From the NCBI GenBank assembly GCA_963664585.2, contig CAXXEO010000009.1:142672-206671 (forward strand): a DNA stretch of 64,000 bases, read 5' to 3'. The position numbers and the translations under genes are program-made. Positions 32,742-43,205 of the stretch are shown here, piece by piece. The notes beneath the pieces are model-generated. The model was not told the DNA's origin. It was given only the letters and a program-made list of their open reading frames with translations, and searched no databases. Source of the DNA: G963664585 sp963664585 (GTDB lineage Bacteria > Bacillota > Clostridia > Oscillospirales > Ruminococcaceae). Numbering within the stretch: the stretch's first letter is position 1; every line of letters begins with the position of its first letter.

Positions 32742-33551
32742 TTAACCCAAAAGCATGATGATTAATTGAGCGCCTATATTTGGTGAAATATCAAGTGCGA
32801 TTGCATGATAAGAATCGTTTCTAAGCGTAATTACATCACCGCTAGTTAGCGATAGCATAGCAGTCCCTGATCTTCCACCAGCACCCATTAAAATGCCAAC
32901 CGTAGTGGATGCGTTTACAATACCATTGACCGCAATTGATAACGCAGAAGGGACACCTGCAGCAGTAATGATTTTATAGTGGATTAGATAGTTGCCGGTA
33001 GTGGGAATCGTTACCCCTGTGGTTTCGGCTGTGTGTAGCATCTCCCTTAGAGGTCCGTTACTACTGAATGGGATATCAGCTCCACCGGCAATGATGTTCC
33101 CCTCTGTTGTGGCCAAGTGATATACATAACCATATATTGTAACTCCAGTACCTGCTAGCCCTGCAAGACCCATCGGTCCTGTATCGCCCATCGGTCCTGT
33201 ATCGCCCATCGGCCCTGTCTCGCCCATCGGCCCTGTCTCGCCCATCGGCCCTGTCTCGCCCATCGGCCCTGTATCACCCTTAGGTCCGGTGTCGCCCTTG
33301 GGTCCGGTGTCGCCCATCGGCCCTGTATCACCCTTAGGTCCGGTGTCGCCCTTGGGTCCGGTGTCACCCATCGGCCCTGCATCGCCCATCGGTCCTGTCG
33401 GACCAATACAAGATGGACAATCCCAGCGCGAGTAATCGCAACAATTCTTGCAGTCACAGCAATGATAATGTATATAATATTTCTCATTTAGGCAGTCGCA
33501 ATCATCTTCCCTTTCCCATGGCGAGTATCTGAAATATCCATTTGAATCCAT
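32742..33551 (-). CDS. Collagen-like (BclA-type) surface or spore protein
   Basis: A 269-residue protein with three parts. Residues about 1-48 are rich in Cys, Asp and aromatic residues (DDCDCLNEK, HCCDCKNCCD, DCPSCIG). Residues about 50-130 are Gly-x-y triplets, mostly GPMGDT, GPKGDT and GPMGET, able to form a collagen triple helix. The C-terminal about 130 residues, starting TGVTIYGYVYHLATTEGN, resemble the trimeric jelly-roll end of BclA-like exosporium proteins and end in a hydrophobic tail (AQLIIMLLG). GGAGG precedes ATG 33551. It implies a spore coat or surface filament. The 18-bp unit repetition in DNA makes the length variable among strains. Confidence 0.85.
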   Translation of the reverse strand: MDSNGYFRYSPWEREDDCDCLNEKYYIHYHCCDCKNCCDYSRWDCPSCIGPTGPMGDAGPMGDTGPKGDTGPKGDTGPMGDTGPKGDTGPKGDTGPMGETGPMGETGPMGETGPMGDTGPMGDTGPMGLAGLAGTGVTIYGYVYHLATTEGNIIAGGADIPFSSNGPLREMLHTAETTGVTIPTTGNYLIHYKIITAAGVPSALSIAVNGIVNASTTVGILMGAGGRSGTAMLSLTSGDVITLRNDSYHAIALDISPNIGAQLIIMLLG

Positions 33552-33804
33552 TGTCAAATCCTCCATATCAATAGTACAAATATAAGTCTTGCTAAAAGTG
33601 CAAAGTTTCTCTTACTATAATACGTTCAATAATGCTATGTGCTACTTTACTAATACATTTATTCTTAAATGAGGTTATATGTTAGCCGAAAAGCATAAAA
33701 TTGAAGCACAACACAGTCAAAACTTCTATGGCAAGCTTGTGAGAAAATGCGATCCAATTCTCAAGGAATTTAACAAATGAAGATGAATTGCCGTAATCAT
33801 ATAA

Positions 33805-33838
33805 AAAAGAGTCCAGACTGTAGAGTCTGGACTCTTTT
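33805..33838 (-). terminator. Terminator of the pit operon
   Basis: A 15-bp perfect stem (AAAAGAGTCCAGACT and complement) with a GTAG loop, A- and T-flanked so it can work both ways; 52 bases beyond the DUF47 stop. Confidence 0.88.
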
Positions 33839-33889
33839 ACACTTTTATTACTTTAAGTATCAGATTCAAATCAATCAGCAGGAAAAGTA

Positions 33890-34513
33890 CTAGGAATTCT
33901 TCATGATGACGCTCTCAATCGCGTTAGCAACATTTTCACAGGCGTCACAGCATATTTCAAGATAGTGGAATGTTTGATCCCAGGCCATCACTTGAATACT
34001 ATCTTTACAGTTTACATATAAATGTCTTGTTGCTTCTGTGAAGAGCATATCGCCCTCTTCCTCCAAATGATTGACTTCAATGATCAGTTCATGCAAAATA
34101 CGAGATTTACGAAAATCATGAAACTCATTGAGCGCAAGCACTAATGCTTCGCAGCATCTGACAATGATCTGTGTCATCTTCAATGCATGTTCACGTATAG
34201 ACGTAATATTGAGCATATACATATGCATTAAGACGTCCTCAATAGCATCGGTCACCGTATCAATGGCATCTGCCATGATCATAATATCTTCACGTTCAAT
34301 GGGGGTTATAAATTCTTTTGCAAGTTTTTCCATCATGACATGCCTTAATGTATCTCCGCCGTGTTCAATTTTATGCATGTCCTTCATCTTATCATACAGT
34401 TCTTCTGGATGGAAATTGCTCATGATGTCATTTAATAAATTCGCGGCCTGACAGGAGCATTCCGCCATTTGCACAAAAGAGTTAAAATAATTTTCATCTT
34501 TTTTTCGAGCCAT
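33890..34513 (-). CDS. DUF47/PhoU-like phosphate transport accessory protein
   Basis: A 207-residue helical protein of the DUF47 family, PhoU-like partners of Pit transporters. Features are the repeated helical bundle with metal-binding-type acidic patches: FITPIEREDIMIMADAIDTV and NHLEEEGDMLFTEA. It starts 55 bases after the pit gene on the same strand and probably regulates phosphate flux through it. The length is typical and no defect is seen. Confidence 0.9.
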   Translation of the reverse strand: MARKKDENYFNSFVQMAECSCQAANLLNDIMSNFHPEELYDKMKDMHKIEHGGDTLRHVMMEKLAKEFITPIEREDIMIMADAIDTVTDAIEDVLMHMYMLNITSIREHALKMTQIIVRCCEALVLALNEFHDFRKSRILHELIIEVNHLEEEGDMLFTEATRHLYVNCKDSIQVMAWDQTFHYLEICCDACENVANAIESVIMKNS

Positions 34514-34568
34514 AATTTTATCCTTTTCTGATTCATTTATAATTGTGATTGTTTTTTAAGTAGCGCGA

Positions 34569-35621
34569 CTAAAAAATTTTCATGAATAACAGTGTCATCA
34601 AGTAGCCAATGAGTCCACATCCCGGAAAGGTGAGCACCCATGCTGCGACCATCTCATTGACAACGCCCCAATTAACACATGACATGCGTTTTGCCGCGCC
34701 CACACCCATAATAGCAGTCGTCTTTGTGTGAGTTGTGCTTACCGGCAATCCAAAAATGGAAGCAGTTAATAAGCAAATAACAGCTGCCACATCGGCAGAA
34801 AACCCTTGATACATTTCCAATTTTACCATATCCATACCAACGGCTTTAATAATTTTATAACCACCGATGGAAGTACCTAAAGCCATGACCCCAGAGCAAA
34901 GAAAAATGAGCCAGATTGGAATGACAAACTTGGTTACTGAACCTTGTCCCTGAGCCAAAAACATACCCAACATAAATACACCCATAAATTTTTGCCCATC
35001 CTGTGCGCCATGCATAAAGGCCATACCTGCACCGCCTGCAATCTGTGCATTTTTAAACACCAAAAAGGTTTTTCTTCGGTTAAAACTTTTGCAACTCAGT
35101 TCAATAGCTTTTACTACAAGCCAACCGATGAAAAAGCCCATAGCGGCTGAAAGTGCAAGGCCATAAATAACCTTCATCCATTCAGATGGGTTAATTCCGG
35201 ATATGCCGCCCTGAAGAGCAATAGCCGAACCAGAAATACCGGCGATCAGTGCATGGCTTTCACTGGTTGGTATCCCAAACCACCAGGCAGCCGTAGCCCA
35301 AAGGACAATCGAAAACAGCGCGGCGCAGAGGGCTACCAAAGCATTGTGCGTATTTCCCCCGAAGTCCACCATATTGTATATGGTTTGCGCAACCGTTGCA
35401 TTGACCATGGTCATGAAAAAAACGCCGAGAAAGTTAAAAACTGCCGCCATCAAAATAGCAGCCCTTGGGCTCATTGAACGCGTTGATATACAGGTGGCAA
35501 TGGCGTTGGGAGCATCTGTCCAACCATTCACAAATATTACGCCTAAGGTTAGAATAGTTGTCACCATTAGTGCCGGATTCGAAATAAGCTGATGTACAAA
35601 ATCTGTAAGTGTTACTGTCAT
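34569..35621 (-). CDS. pit: Inorganic phosphate transporter, Pit family
   Basis: A 350-residue membrane protein with about ten hydrophobic segments in two inverted halves. Each half bears the PiT signature: FVNGWTDAPNAIAT in the first and FGLPVSTTHTKTTAIMGVG in the second, plus IPTSESHALIAGISG. It carries phosphate as a metal-phosphate complex with protons or sodium. It forms a two-gene operon with the DUF47 gene. The 35622-35827 gap is AT-rich with no gene. Confidence 0.94.
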   Translation of the reverse strand: MTVTLTDFVHQLISNPALMVTTILTLGVIFVNGWTDAPNAIATCISTRSMSPRAAILMAAVFNFLGVFFMTMVNATVAQTIYNMVDFGGNTHNALVALCAALFSIVLWATAAWWFGIPTSESHALIAGISGSAIALQGGISGINPSEWMKVIYGLALSAAMGFFIGWLVVKAIELSCKSFNRRKTFLVFKNAQIAGGAGMAFMHGAQDGQKFMGVFMLGMFLAQGQGSVTKFVIPIWLIFLCSGVMALGTSIGGYKIIKAVGMDMVKLEMYQGFSADVAAVICLLTASIFGLPVSTTHTKTTAIMGVGAAKRMSCVNWGVVNEMVAAWVLTFPGCGLIGYLMTLLFMKIF

Positions 35622-35827
35622 TTAACCTCAACTTTCCTTTGCCGCTCTCACCAATTATTGCGGAGAGGTGTTTCTTTTTTCTTCTCAATCGCCGTTAGCA
35701 TAACTATTTTTAGAGAGAAATATACAAATTGATTTTTGTTTTTTTTTAGTACTAATTTAAAGAATTATTTTCATAATTTGAATCTATTTTCAATAGAATG
35801 AATATAAATTTTCAGGAGGGCATTCCA

Positions 35828-36728
35828 ATGGTCCATAAAATTACGATATAAAATTATAATTACAGTATTTCTAAGCATATTCGTCGTAACCATACTGTTG
35901 TGTGTCTATAAAGAGTAATGCCGCACTGACAACTGTTCCTTTCAAAGAGAAATCTATATATCTACCTATCGTTATGTATCACTGAGGTAAAACTATATAA
36001 AACAGGGAAAGACGTGATTACCCCCGAGGAGTTTGAAAGTGATTTAAAATATTTAAGTCTGAATCACTAATACGGACCAATATCCATGACTCAACTAATC
36101 GGACTATGTTGAAAAAAATACAGCTCTTCCTCAAAATTCAATTATTCTTTCATTTGATGATGGGTATCTGAATAATTATGAGTATGTTTGGCCACTTCTA
36201 AAAAAATACAAAATGAAAATTGTACTTTTCAGTAATCGGAAAAAATACGGATGATTTTTACGAGAGTACCGGATTGAAAAATCTTGACTATTCACATGTT
36301 ACGTGGGACCAGCTGAGTCAAATGTATCATTCAGGATATGTCGAAATTCAGAATCATAACATACAATTTGCCACAGCATCACTAAGGACAGGACTGGATG
36401 CATGCAGAAGTCAGGCGAATCATTAGATCATTATGAGCAGGTAATGAAAGATGATATCGGCATGCTTCAAGAGCAAATATTGTTGTTGACAGGGGAGTTG
36501 CCAAATACTTTTTACATATCCATATGGAAGATCAAGTAAACATACTGATCTCATATTAAAGAAGTTAGGATTTAAAGCAAGCCTCTCCTGCAAATTTGGC
36601 CTAAATGTTGATTACTAAAAAACCTGAAAATCTATTTTGGTCTCAAAAGGATATGCCGCTCACACGAACAAAGCTTAGAAAAGATGATCAAAAAGGCAAC
36701 TGAAACTTTAAAATTCATAAAAGATTAA
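35828..36728 (+). pseudogene. Polysaccharide deacetylase, broken by several frameshifts
   Basis: Pieces of one protein appear in order in different frames: a membrane anchor (IIITVFLSIFVVTILL), YLPIVMYH, VITPEEFESDLKYLS, the metal-site motif ILSFDDGYLNNYEY, FYESTGLKNLDYSHVTW, and DDIGMLQEQILLLTGELPN. These are landmarks of NodB-type deacetylases acting on peptidoglycan or chitin-like sugars. Stops and frame changes interrupt it at least five times, so no full enzyme can be made. GGAGGG precedes the ATG. The longest open piece is 36220-36426. It is a decayed gene unless the sequence itself is faulty here. Confidence 0.8.
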
Positions 36729-37006
36729 GTCATCTGTACGCAATGTGTATTTTTAAATATGACTAGTGGATGACGGACATTATTAAACGCGTTATGCAGT
36801 TTATACTAAAATCATGGTTTTGTTCTAATACAATATTCTATTGACAATTTTTGCAAGGTAGAATACTATTTGAATGATATGTTTTACCAATTTTATAAGT
36901 ATTGTTTACCATTTTAGAGTATATTTAACAAAAAAATTCGTTGTTTGAGCTGACGAAATGGTACAAGCTTTTTCTGATGCGTAAATTTTGAAAGGGGTAT
37001 TAAATT

Positions 37007-38288
37007 ATGTTGGATATTTTAAAAGAAAGTAAAGGGATGCTCGATTATGCTATCAAGGTGAGACGTCATCTTCATGTCAATGCTGAGCCAACTTCGTACG
37101 AGCTTGAAACCATAAAGTACATTATGAGTGAGCTTGATACGATGGGAATCCCCTATGAGAATATACCTGACGGAGGTGTTCTGGGATATATTCAGGGACC
37201 GCATGAGGGCAAAACAGTCCTGCTACGTGCTGACTGTGACGCGCTGGGCATGAAGGAGTCTCCAAATAACGCCAAGGGTCCAAAAGTCTGTGTCAGCAAA
37301 AATGATAACGCGGCTCACATGTGCGGACATGATTCGCATGTTGCCATGCTCCTTTCCGCTGCCAAAATTTTGAATGACAATAAGGATCAGCTCCAAGGTC
37401 GTGTGATTCTGCTGTTTGAACGGGGCGAAGAGGGTGGAGGCTGTATCTATTATGTGATGAAGCATATAAAAGAAAAGGGTATCAAGATTGACAGTTGCTG
37501 GGGGAATCATATTTCAGTTAAGTTTCCTGCCGGTACAGTGAGTATACAAGGTGGTCCAATCAACTCAGGTGCATCCAGCTTTGAGGTGGAAATTATCGGT
37601 AAGGGTGGACACGGCTCGCGTCCCGATATGTCGAATAATCCCGTCGACTGTTTTGTTGCCATTATGAATGGAATAAAAGACGTGCGTATGAAGTACATAC
37701 ACCCATCCTCGCCACTTACCTATTCAGTCTGCGTTGTACAGTCTGGCACAAAGCGCAATGTGATTCCTGAGACACTGACTTTTGCCGGCACATGCCGTTA
37801 TTATGACACCGAATCAGGACGTGTATTTAGACAAAAACTTCGAGATGTCATAGAGCATAAACGCCGCACTCTATGAATGCACGGTCGAGTATAAGGACTT
37901 TGCGGGACCGAGCATTCCCACTATTAATAATGACAAGTGTGCCGAAATCGGAAAAGAGGCAGTAGGGGCTGTTATTGGGTTGGATTCTATTGCATATCAT
38001 GAACCTAAAATGGGTTCAGAAAGCTTCTCAACTCTCACTGCTTTTTATCCAAGTGTTATTGCTAGTGTCGGTGCAGGCAATGAAGAAAAAGGCATGACAG
38101 TTGGTGGCCATAATCCCGGCTTTGACCTTGACGAAAATGGTATGCCTTATGGAATCATACTGTATGTAGCTTATGCTATTGCATTCTTAAAGCACGATGG
38201 CGAAATACCCTTTACGCCATTTGATGGTGATATGGACGACCTTCTTGCCTTTTCTAACCGTTCGATTCCACCACACCTCGACAACTAG
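37007..38288 (+). pseudogene. M20 amidohydrolase (aminoacylase/hippurate hydrolase type), one frameshift
   Basis: The first frame (37007-37876) covers the start, metal site (LRADCDALGM, AAHMCGHDSHVAMLL), catalytic ERGEEGGG and dimerisation domain (IGKGGHGSRPDMSNNP). The protein then continues in the +1 frame from about 37854 (SINAALYECTVEYKDF) through GSESFSTL to the stop at 38288. The break is near 37855-37865, where VIEH and INAAL should be joined; two missing bases would account for it. The enzyme type cleaves N-acyl amino acids or small amides. It may be a true recent pseudogene or a sequencing error. The AT-rich 38289-38960 stretch downstream holds nothing I recognise. Confidence 0.85.
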
Positions 38289-38965
38289 TCACTTTGCAGT
38301 ATTTATACGGATAACTTGCACGAAGAAAAAACAATATTTGCTTATTTCAATATGCAAAAATTCCGCTATTTACAAGTATCGCTGTGCTGTGGTGTAGTAT
38401 ATATACTTGAAATTGTATCAACCAGGTATTTAGGATTATAGTTAACCAGATAAACAAACTGCAGGTCGAATATCGACACGCGGCTTGGTATTTTATTGTT
38501 TTTTTATGATGAGAATTTGAATTTATGAATGTATATAAATTTCAATTAATATTTAATTAAGAGTCAAAAATCGTTTATTTGCCAAAAAAATATCCAAATT
38601 ATAAAATATATGAAATATAAAATAAGATAGATGTCAATTTTAAGTATATCTTTTTAACATATAGTATTACAAATATTTGTAAAATATTTATACATTAATT
38701 GTAATGAATGTGCAAATTAAACAGGTCGAGTTGATTTTTTTTAACACTCTACTTCATTGACAATTAATAAGCAAAAGATTATTATTGATGATATAATTGG
38801 TCATCTGTAGTAATACCATTACATTTTTAATGTCATGCGTAGAATGCGGTAATTCGAGAAATTTGATGCATATAAAGGACTGAAAATTCATTTTTGCCCT
38901 AAATGTTGTATTTAATGAAAGATTTACATATGGCTTTCTAAATAAGATGAAGACAACTGAATAAG

Positions 38966-39053
38966 GGGACTTGTCCGGGAGAGACTGCTTTGATGCGGCG
39001 CCGAAGGGGAAACAGCGCGTAAACTCTCAGGTAAAAAGAACCGGGTACTGTCC
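38966..39053 (+). ncRNA. Glycine riboswitch aptamer
   Basis: The conserved core is clear: GGGAGAGAC, then GGCGCCGAAGGGGAAAC, then AAACTCTCAGGTAAAA and an ACTGTCC closing strand that pairs with GGAC at the 5' side (P1). Only one full aptamer is visible; the following 39054-39125 bases lack a second CCGAAGG core. A strong terminator follows at 39129, so it likely works by transcription attenuation. The next gene downstream is the peptide-type ABC binding protein. Confidence 0.88.
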
Positions 39054-39128
39054 ATAACTCTGGAAAGCTCTTTTTAGAGTACCTACGAGGCAATGCCGAT
39101 TGTTTTGGCAGAATCTTTCCGGTATAGG

Positions 39129-39162
39129 AAAAGAGGCGCATAGATTTTATGCGCCTCTTTTT
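39129..39162 (+). terminator. Terminator of the glycine riboswitch
   Basis: AAAAGAGGCGCATA pairs with TATGCGCCTCTTTT, ending in a T tract: the expression platform of the riboswitch. The 39163-39439 stretch is the leader of the following gene with no other feature seen. Confidence 0.85.
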
Positions 39163-39439
39163 AATTATAGAGAGATTTAAACACGAAAAAAGGCTCCGTT
39201 TGACGAAAAACACTGGCGGGTGAGGGCGATTAGGATTCGCTTTGTCATACAGATTAGTTATAAGACCGGTATTATTGCAGTTTCAGTATCCATTCAAGTC
39301 TTGCCCATTTATGTTATCTTCTTGTATTAAATACTACTTAATTTAAACGTAGTCAAATTTGGGGAATCATGGCCAGTTCAATATGTACCCCGTGTGGCTA
39401 GACGCTACATAAAATAAGTATTTTTTAGGAGGAAGGCAA

Positions 39440-41005
39440 ATGAAAAGACTTGGCAGGATAAGTGCTCTAGTTCTTAGTTTGATGTTGGTATTGACAGCTT
39501 GCGGAAGCAGCAGTACCGGAAATTCCAGCGGGACTGCGGCAAGCAGCAGTGGTGCATCATCACAAAGAGCGTTGAAAGACACACTAACCTACGCTCTTGG
39601 TAACACAGTCAACAAACTGGACTGTGGAGACCAGGGTCTTATGGTGGGACACCAGGTAGCGAGAGCCCTGTATGACACTTTAATTTTTCCCGGCCGACAA
39701 AGATGGCAAAAATGCACCGTGTCTGGCAAAATCATGGGAGCAGAAAGACCCTACGACAATGATTTTTAAGCTTCGTGATGACGTCTATTTCCACAATGGG
39801 GAAAAAATGACGGCAGAGGATGTCGCATTTTCGATTCAGAGGTCATGCAAATCCAGCGGTAACAAAACATTTTTTAAAGCGTTTGACGGCGAGAACACCA
39901 AAGCAATTGACGCCACCACCGTGCAGGTCAAGTTTAAATATGCCTTCGCCGCAGCGCTCAATTATCTTGCCACTCCGCGCGGTGGCATCGTTTCCAAGAA
40001 GGCTGTTGAATCAATGGGCGATGATAAATTCGGTCAAGCGCCCGTTGGCTCGGGCCCATTCAAATTTGTTTCTTGGACACAAGGGCGATCGCATTGTCCT
40101 TGAGAGATTTGACAAGTATTGGGGAACAAAGCCCTCTTACAAGAATCTTGTTTTAAGGTTCATAACTGACAATAGTGTAGCAGCAATGGAGCTTGAGTCC
40201 GGCGGAATTGATGCCACAGCCTCAGTTTCTCCACAAGATTATCCGCGTCTTGTTGCTAATAAGAAACTTAAAGGTATACGCAGATGTCGGCTATACTTTT
40301 GAAAACATAACTTTTAATATGAAATGTGACGAGTTCAAGGATATTCGCGTCCGCAAAGCGATGGCCTATGCCCTTGATACGGCAGCAATCGTCAAGGCTG
40401 TTTACGGCGATCTTGGCGCACAAGCCACCGGTCTGTTCAGCGATAAGATTTTTGGATTTACAAAGCTGGGACCGATTAAGCGTGACGTAGCAACTGCCAA
40501 ACAGCTTCTTACCGAGGCTGGCTTCCCTAACGGTTTAAAAACGGAGATTCAACTTTCTGAAAGTGCACAAACCTTGGCGATGATGGAAATTGCACAGGCA
40601 CAGTGGAAAGAGGCCGGAATCGACGTAAAGATTTCCAGCTATGACGCGGCAACCTTAAGTACACGTTCCGCAGCAGGCCAGGTTAACTTAAGCCGTATGA
40701 ACTATACAGCGATGACAGGTGACCCCGACCACGCCATGACCATGTGGAATACCGCTGCTGGCGGATCCATGCAGCCAAACGATGCACATATCGACGAGCT
40801 GATGGTAAAGGGCCTTGGCGAGTTCGACACGACAAAACGCGCCGCCATCTATAAGGAACTTCAGGAATATTGTTATAACACCTTTTATAATATTCCAATC
40901 GTATTCCCTAAAAATGTATTTGCCCACCGTACAAACGTAGAAGGCTTTGTATTCAATCCTTCTAATACTTGGTATTGGAACACAATGACCGTATACGCAA
41001 AGTAA
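39440..41005 (+). pseudogene. ABC peptide-binding lipoprotein (DppA-like), three frameshifts
   Basis: A family 5 solute-binding protein gene with intact beginning (signal peptide and lipobox LVLTAC, Ser/Gly-rich linker) and intact end (FNPSNTWYWNTMTVYAK). The frame changes near 39686-39692 (LIFP to ADKDGKNA), near 40078-40082 (FVSW to KGDRIVLER, one extra base) and near 40270-40276 (ANKKLK to VYADVGYTF, one extra A). All three lie in or beside short base runs. The parts rejoin into a normal protein of about 520 residues. AGGAGG precedes the ATG. It heads the dppBCDF-like operon and follows the glycine riboswitch. Confidence 0.88.
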
Positions 41006-41095
41006 TATAATAGCGATTACACGCAAATCTAAGGCTGTTGGCGGCGCAGGCAACTACGCCGCCGATAGCTATACATATGAACATAATGGATGGGT

Positions 41096-41202
41096 TATAG
41101 TTGATTAGCTTGAAAACAAGCTTGTGATTTCTTCCCCCCGCCGAAGGCGAGGGAAGAAAATGACGTTTTATATATAGCCAGTTTTTGAGTTAATTGGCTA
41201 TA
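41096..41202 (+). repeat. Intergenic palindromic repeat, copy 2
   Basis: A 107-bp copy inserted between the broken dppA-like gene and the first permease gene. Two changes in the terminal stem (A to G at the 5' arm, A to G at the 3' arm) both keep pairing as G-U. Confidence 0.85.
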
Positions 41203-41311
41203 ACCGCGAGCTAATCCATATAAAACATTATTAAACCATATCTATATTTCCTCGTCAGAGGCTTGCTTAATTGAAAAGAAATAGTAAAAACCAAAGCAAG
41301 GAGTGAAGAGA

Positions 41312-42295
41312 TTGGGCAAATACATATTACGCCGACTGCTCATGATGATCCCGGTCATGTTTGGCGTAACGGTACTGATATTCACCATGCTGTATCTGAC
41401 GCCGGGCAATCCGGCGGTTACGATACTTGGCGAAAATGCAACCGATTCAGAAATTGAAGAGCTGCGTGTTAAGATGGGGCTGGACCAACCATATATCGTA
41501 CAGCTTGGGACCTATATCAAGAAAGTCGTACTGGAAGGCAATTTGGGCGTATCATACTTAACGGGGCGTCCTGTTACAAAAGAAATCGTGGCGCGTTACC
41601 CGACGACGATGCTGCTGGCGATTCTAAGTTCAACTGTGGCGGTGGTCATAGCAATCCCGCTGGGGATTCTATCGGCAACGCATCAAAACCAGTTGATTGA
41701 TACAGTGGCAAGGCTGGTATCGCTGATAGGCGTTTCGATGCCGTCGTTCTGGCAAGCACTTGTTTTCATATTGGTCTTTTCAGTCAATCTGAACTGGCTT
41801 CCGGCGACGGGATTTTATGGGCCTTTGTACTGGATATTACCCGCATTTACGATTGGAATACACAGCTCGTCGGCCATTCTGCGCACAACGCGGTCAAGCA
41901 TGCTTGAGACGATCCGTCAGGATTACATCCGGACGGCGCGCGCGAAGGGGGCGGCAGAGCATACCGTTATCTGGAGGCATGCATTAATGAATGCGCTGAT
42001 ACCGGTCATCACAATCGTGGGTCTGCATTTTGGCGGCGCATTGGGCGGTTCGATCGTAATTGAGTCCATTTTTTCGATACCGGGACTTGGCAAGCTGATG
42101 ATTGACGCGATTAAGGCGAGAAATTATCCGGTCGTACAGGGCGGCGTACTGCTGATGTCGATCACATTCAGCTTGATCAATTTGCTGGTGGATATTCTGT
42201 ACGCATTTATTGATCCGCGCATCAAGTCACAGTATGGTGGCAGAAAGAAAAAGAGCGATGCAGCAAAAGGCCAAACTGCAAAGGCGGCGGCATAA
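41312..42295 (+). CDS. dppB: Peptide ABC transporter permease, DppB/OppB type
   Basis: A permease of about 327 residues with six predicted membrane helices. It begins GKYILRRLLMMIPVMFGVT, includes TPGNPAVTILGENAT, and has the ABC-facing EAA loop IRTARAKGAAEHTVIWRHAL. It carries di- or oligopeptides (or nickel or similar ligands) across the membrane together with the next genes. TTG 41312 is preferred, 8 bases after AAGGAG; the GTG at 41303 overlaps that site. Its stop overlaps the next start (TAATG). Confidence 0.92.
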   Translation: MGKYILRRLLMMIPVMFGVTVLIFTMLYLTPGNPAVTILGENATDSEIEELRVKMGLDQPYIVQLGTYIKKVVLEGNLGVSYLTGRPVTKEIVARYPTTMLLAILSSTVAVVIAIPLGILSATHQNQLIDTVARLVSLIGVSMPSFWQALVFILVFSVNLNWLPATGFYGPLYWILPAFTIGIHSSSAILRTTRSSMLETIRQDYIRTARAKGAAEHTVIWRHALMNALIPVITIVGLHFGGALGGSIVIESIFSIPGLGKLMIDAIKARNYPVVQGGVLLMSITFSLINLLVDILYAFIDPRIKSQYGGRKKKSDAAKGQTAKAAA

Positions 42296-43188
42296 TGGTT
42301 GAGAATAAAACACAAGCAGAGATAGCCAAAGAGGTGCAGCGGAAGAAAAATCGAAACATAAAGGAAATATGGCGCCGGTTCAAAAAGAACAGGGCGGCCG
42401 TTATCGGCATGATCATTCTGATGATCCTAGCGTTCATGGCGATTTTTGCCAACTATATCGCGCCATATCCGTATGACCTGCAGGATCTGGAAAACATACT
42501 TTCGGGTCCGACAGGCTCGCATTGGTTTGGCACAGACAACTTTGGCCGTGATATATACAGCAGAGTGGTCTATGGAGCGAGAATATCACTGATTGTTGGC
42601 TTCGTATCAGTGGGCATCGGGTGTTCAATAGGCGGATTTCTGGGAACGCTGGCTGCATTTTACGGCGGAAGGACCGACATGTTGATCATGCGTTGTCTTG
42701 ATGTGATGCAGGCAATGCCAAGCTTGCTGTTTGCCATATCAATATCGGCGGCGCTCGGCCCCGGGCTTTTCAATGCGATGGTGGCTGTAGGTGTAACCTC
42801 AATACCGATGTATGCGCGTGTCGTAAGGGCGTCGGTCATGACGGTCAAAGGGCAGGAGTTTGTTGAGGCGGCGCATGCCCTGGGTGCCAAAGATAGAAGG
42901 ATTATTGTAAAGCACATCATACCGAACGCAATGGCGCCGGTGATCGTACAGGCATCATTAGGCGTAGCGGGTGCGATTCTGACCTCGGCGAGCCTGAGTT
43001 TTATCGGTCTTGGCGTACAGCCACCAACGCCTGAATGGGGCGGGATGCTGTCGGCGGGTCGAGCATTTATCCGAAATCACTGGCATTTTGTCACCTTCCC
43101 GGGTTTAGCGATTATGACGACCGTATGCGCACTCAACCTGATGGGCGATGGACTGCGCGACGCACTTGACCCAAGACTGAAGCAGTAG
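42295..43188 (+). CDS. dppC: Peptide ABC transporter permease, DppC/OppC type
   Basis: A 297-residue second permease subunit. It has the N-terminal cytoplasmic OppC segment (about 1-35, ending WRRFKKNRAAVIG), HWFGTDNFGRDIYSRVVYGAR, which is diagnostic for OppC/DppC, and the EAA loop EAAHALGAKDRRIIVKHIIP. Six membrane helices are expected. The start overlaps the dppB stop, so translation is coupled. Confidence 0.94.
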   Translation: MVENKTQAEIAKEVQRKKNRNIKEIWRRFKKNRAAVIGMIILMILAFMAIFANYIAPYPYDLQDLENILSGPTGSHWFGTDNFGRDIYSRVVYGARISLIVGFVSVGIGCSIGGFLGTLAAFYGGRTDMLIMRCLDVMQAMPSLLFAISISAALGPGLFNAMVAVGVTSIPMYARVVRASVMTVKGQEFVEAAHALGAKDRRIIVKHIIPNAMAPVIVQASLGVAGAILTSASLSFIGLGVQPPTPEWGGMLSAGRAFIRNHWHFVTFPGLAIMTTVCALNLMGDGLRDALDPRLKQ

Positions 43189-43205
43189 AACGAGGGGTGA
43201 CGAAA

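Noticed and set aside
33166..33405. Tandem 18-bp repeats resembling a CRISPR array or minisatellite
   Set aside because: They are in frame and encode Gly-x-y triplets of the collagen-like protein; there are no unique spacers.
36220..36426. A separate 68-residue gene
   Set aside because: Its sequence is an internal piece of the broken polysaccharide deacetylase.
39054..39125. A second glycine aptamer (tandem riboswitch)
   Set aside because: The GAGAG, CCGAAGG and CTCTCAGG core elements are missing.
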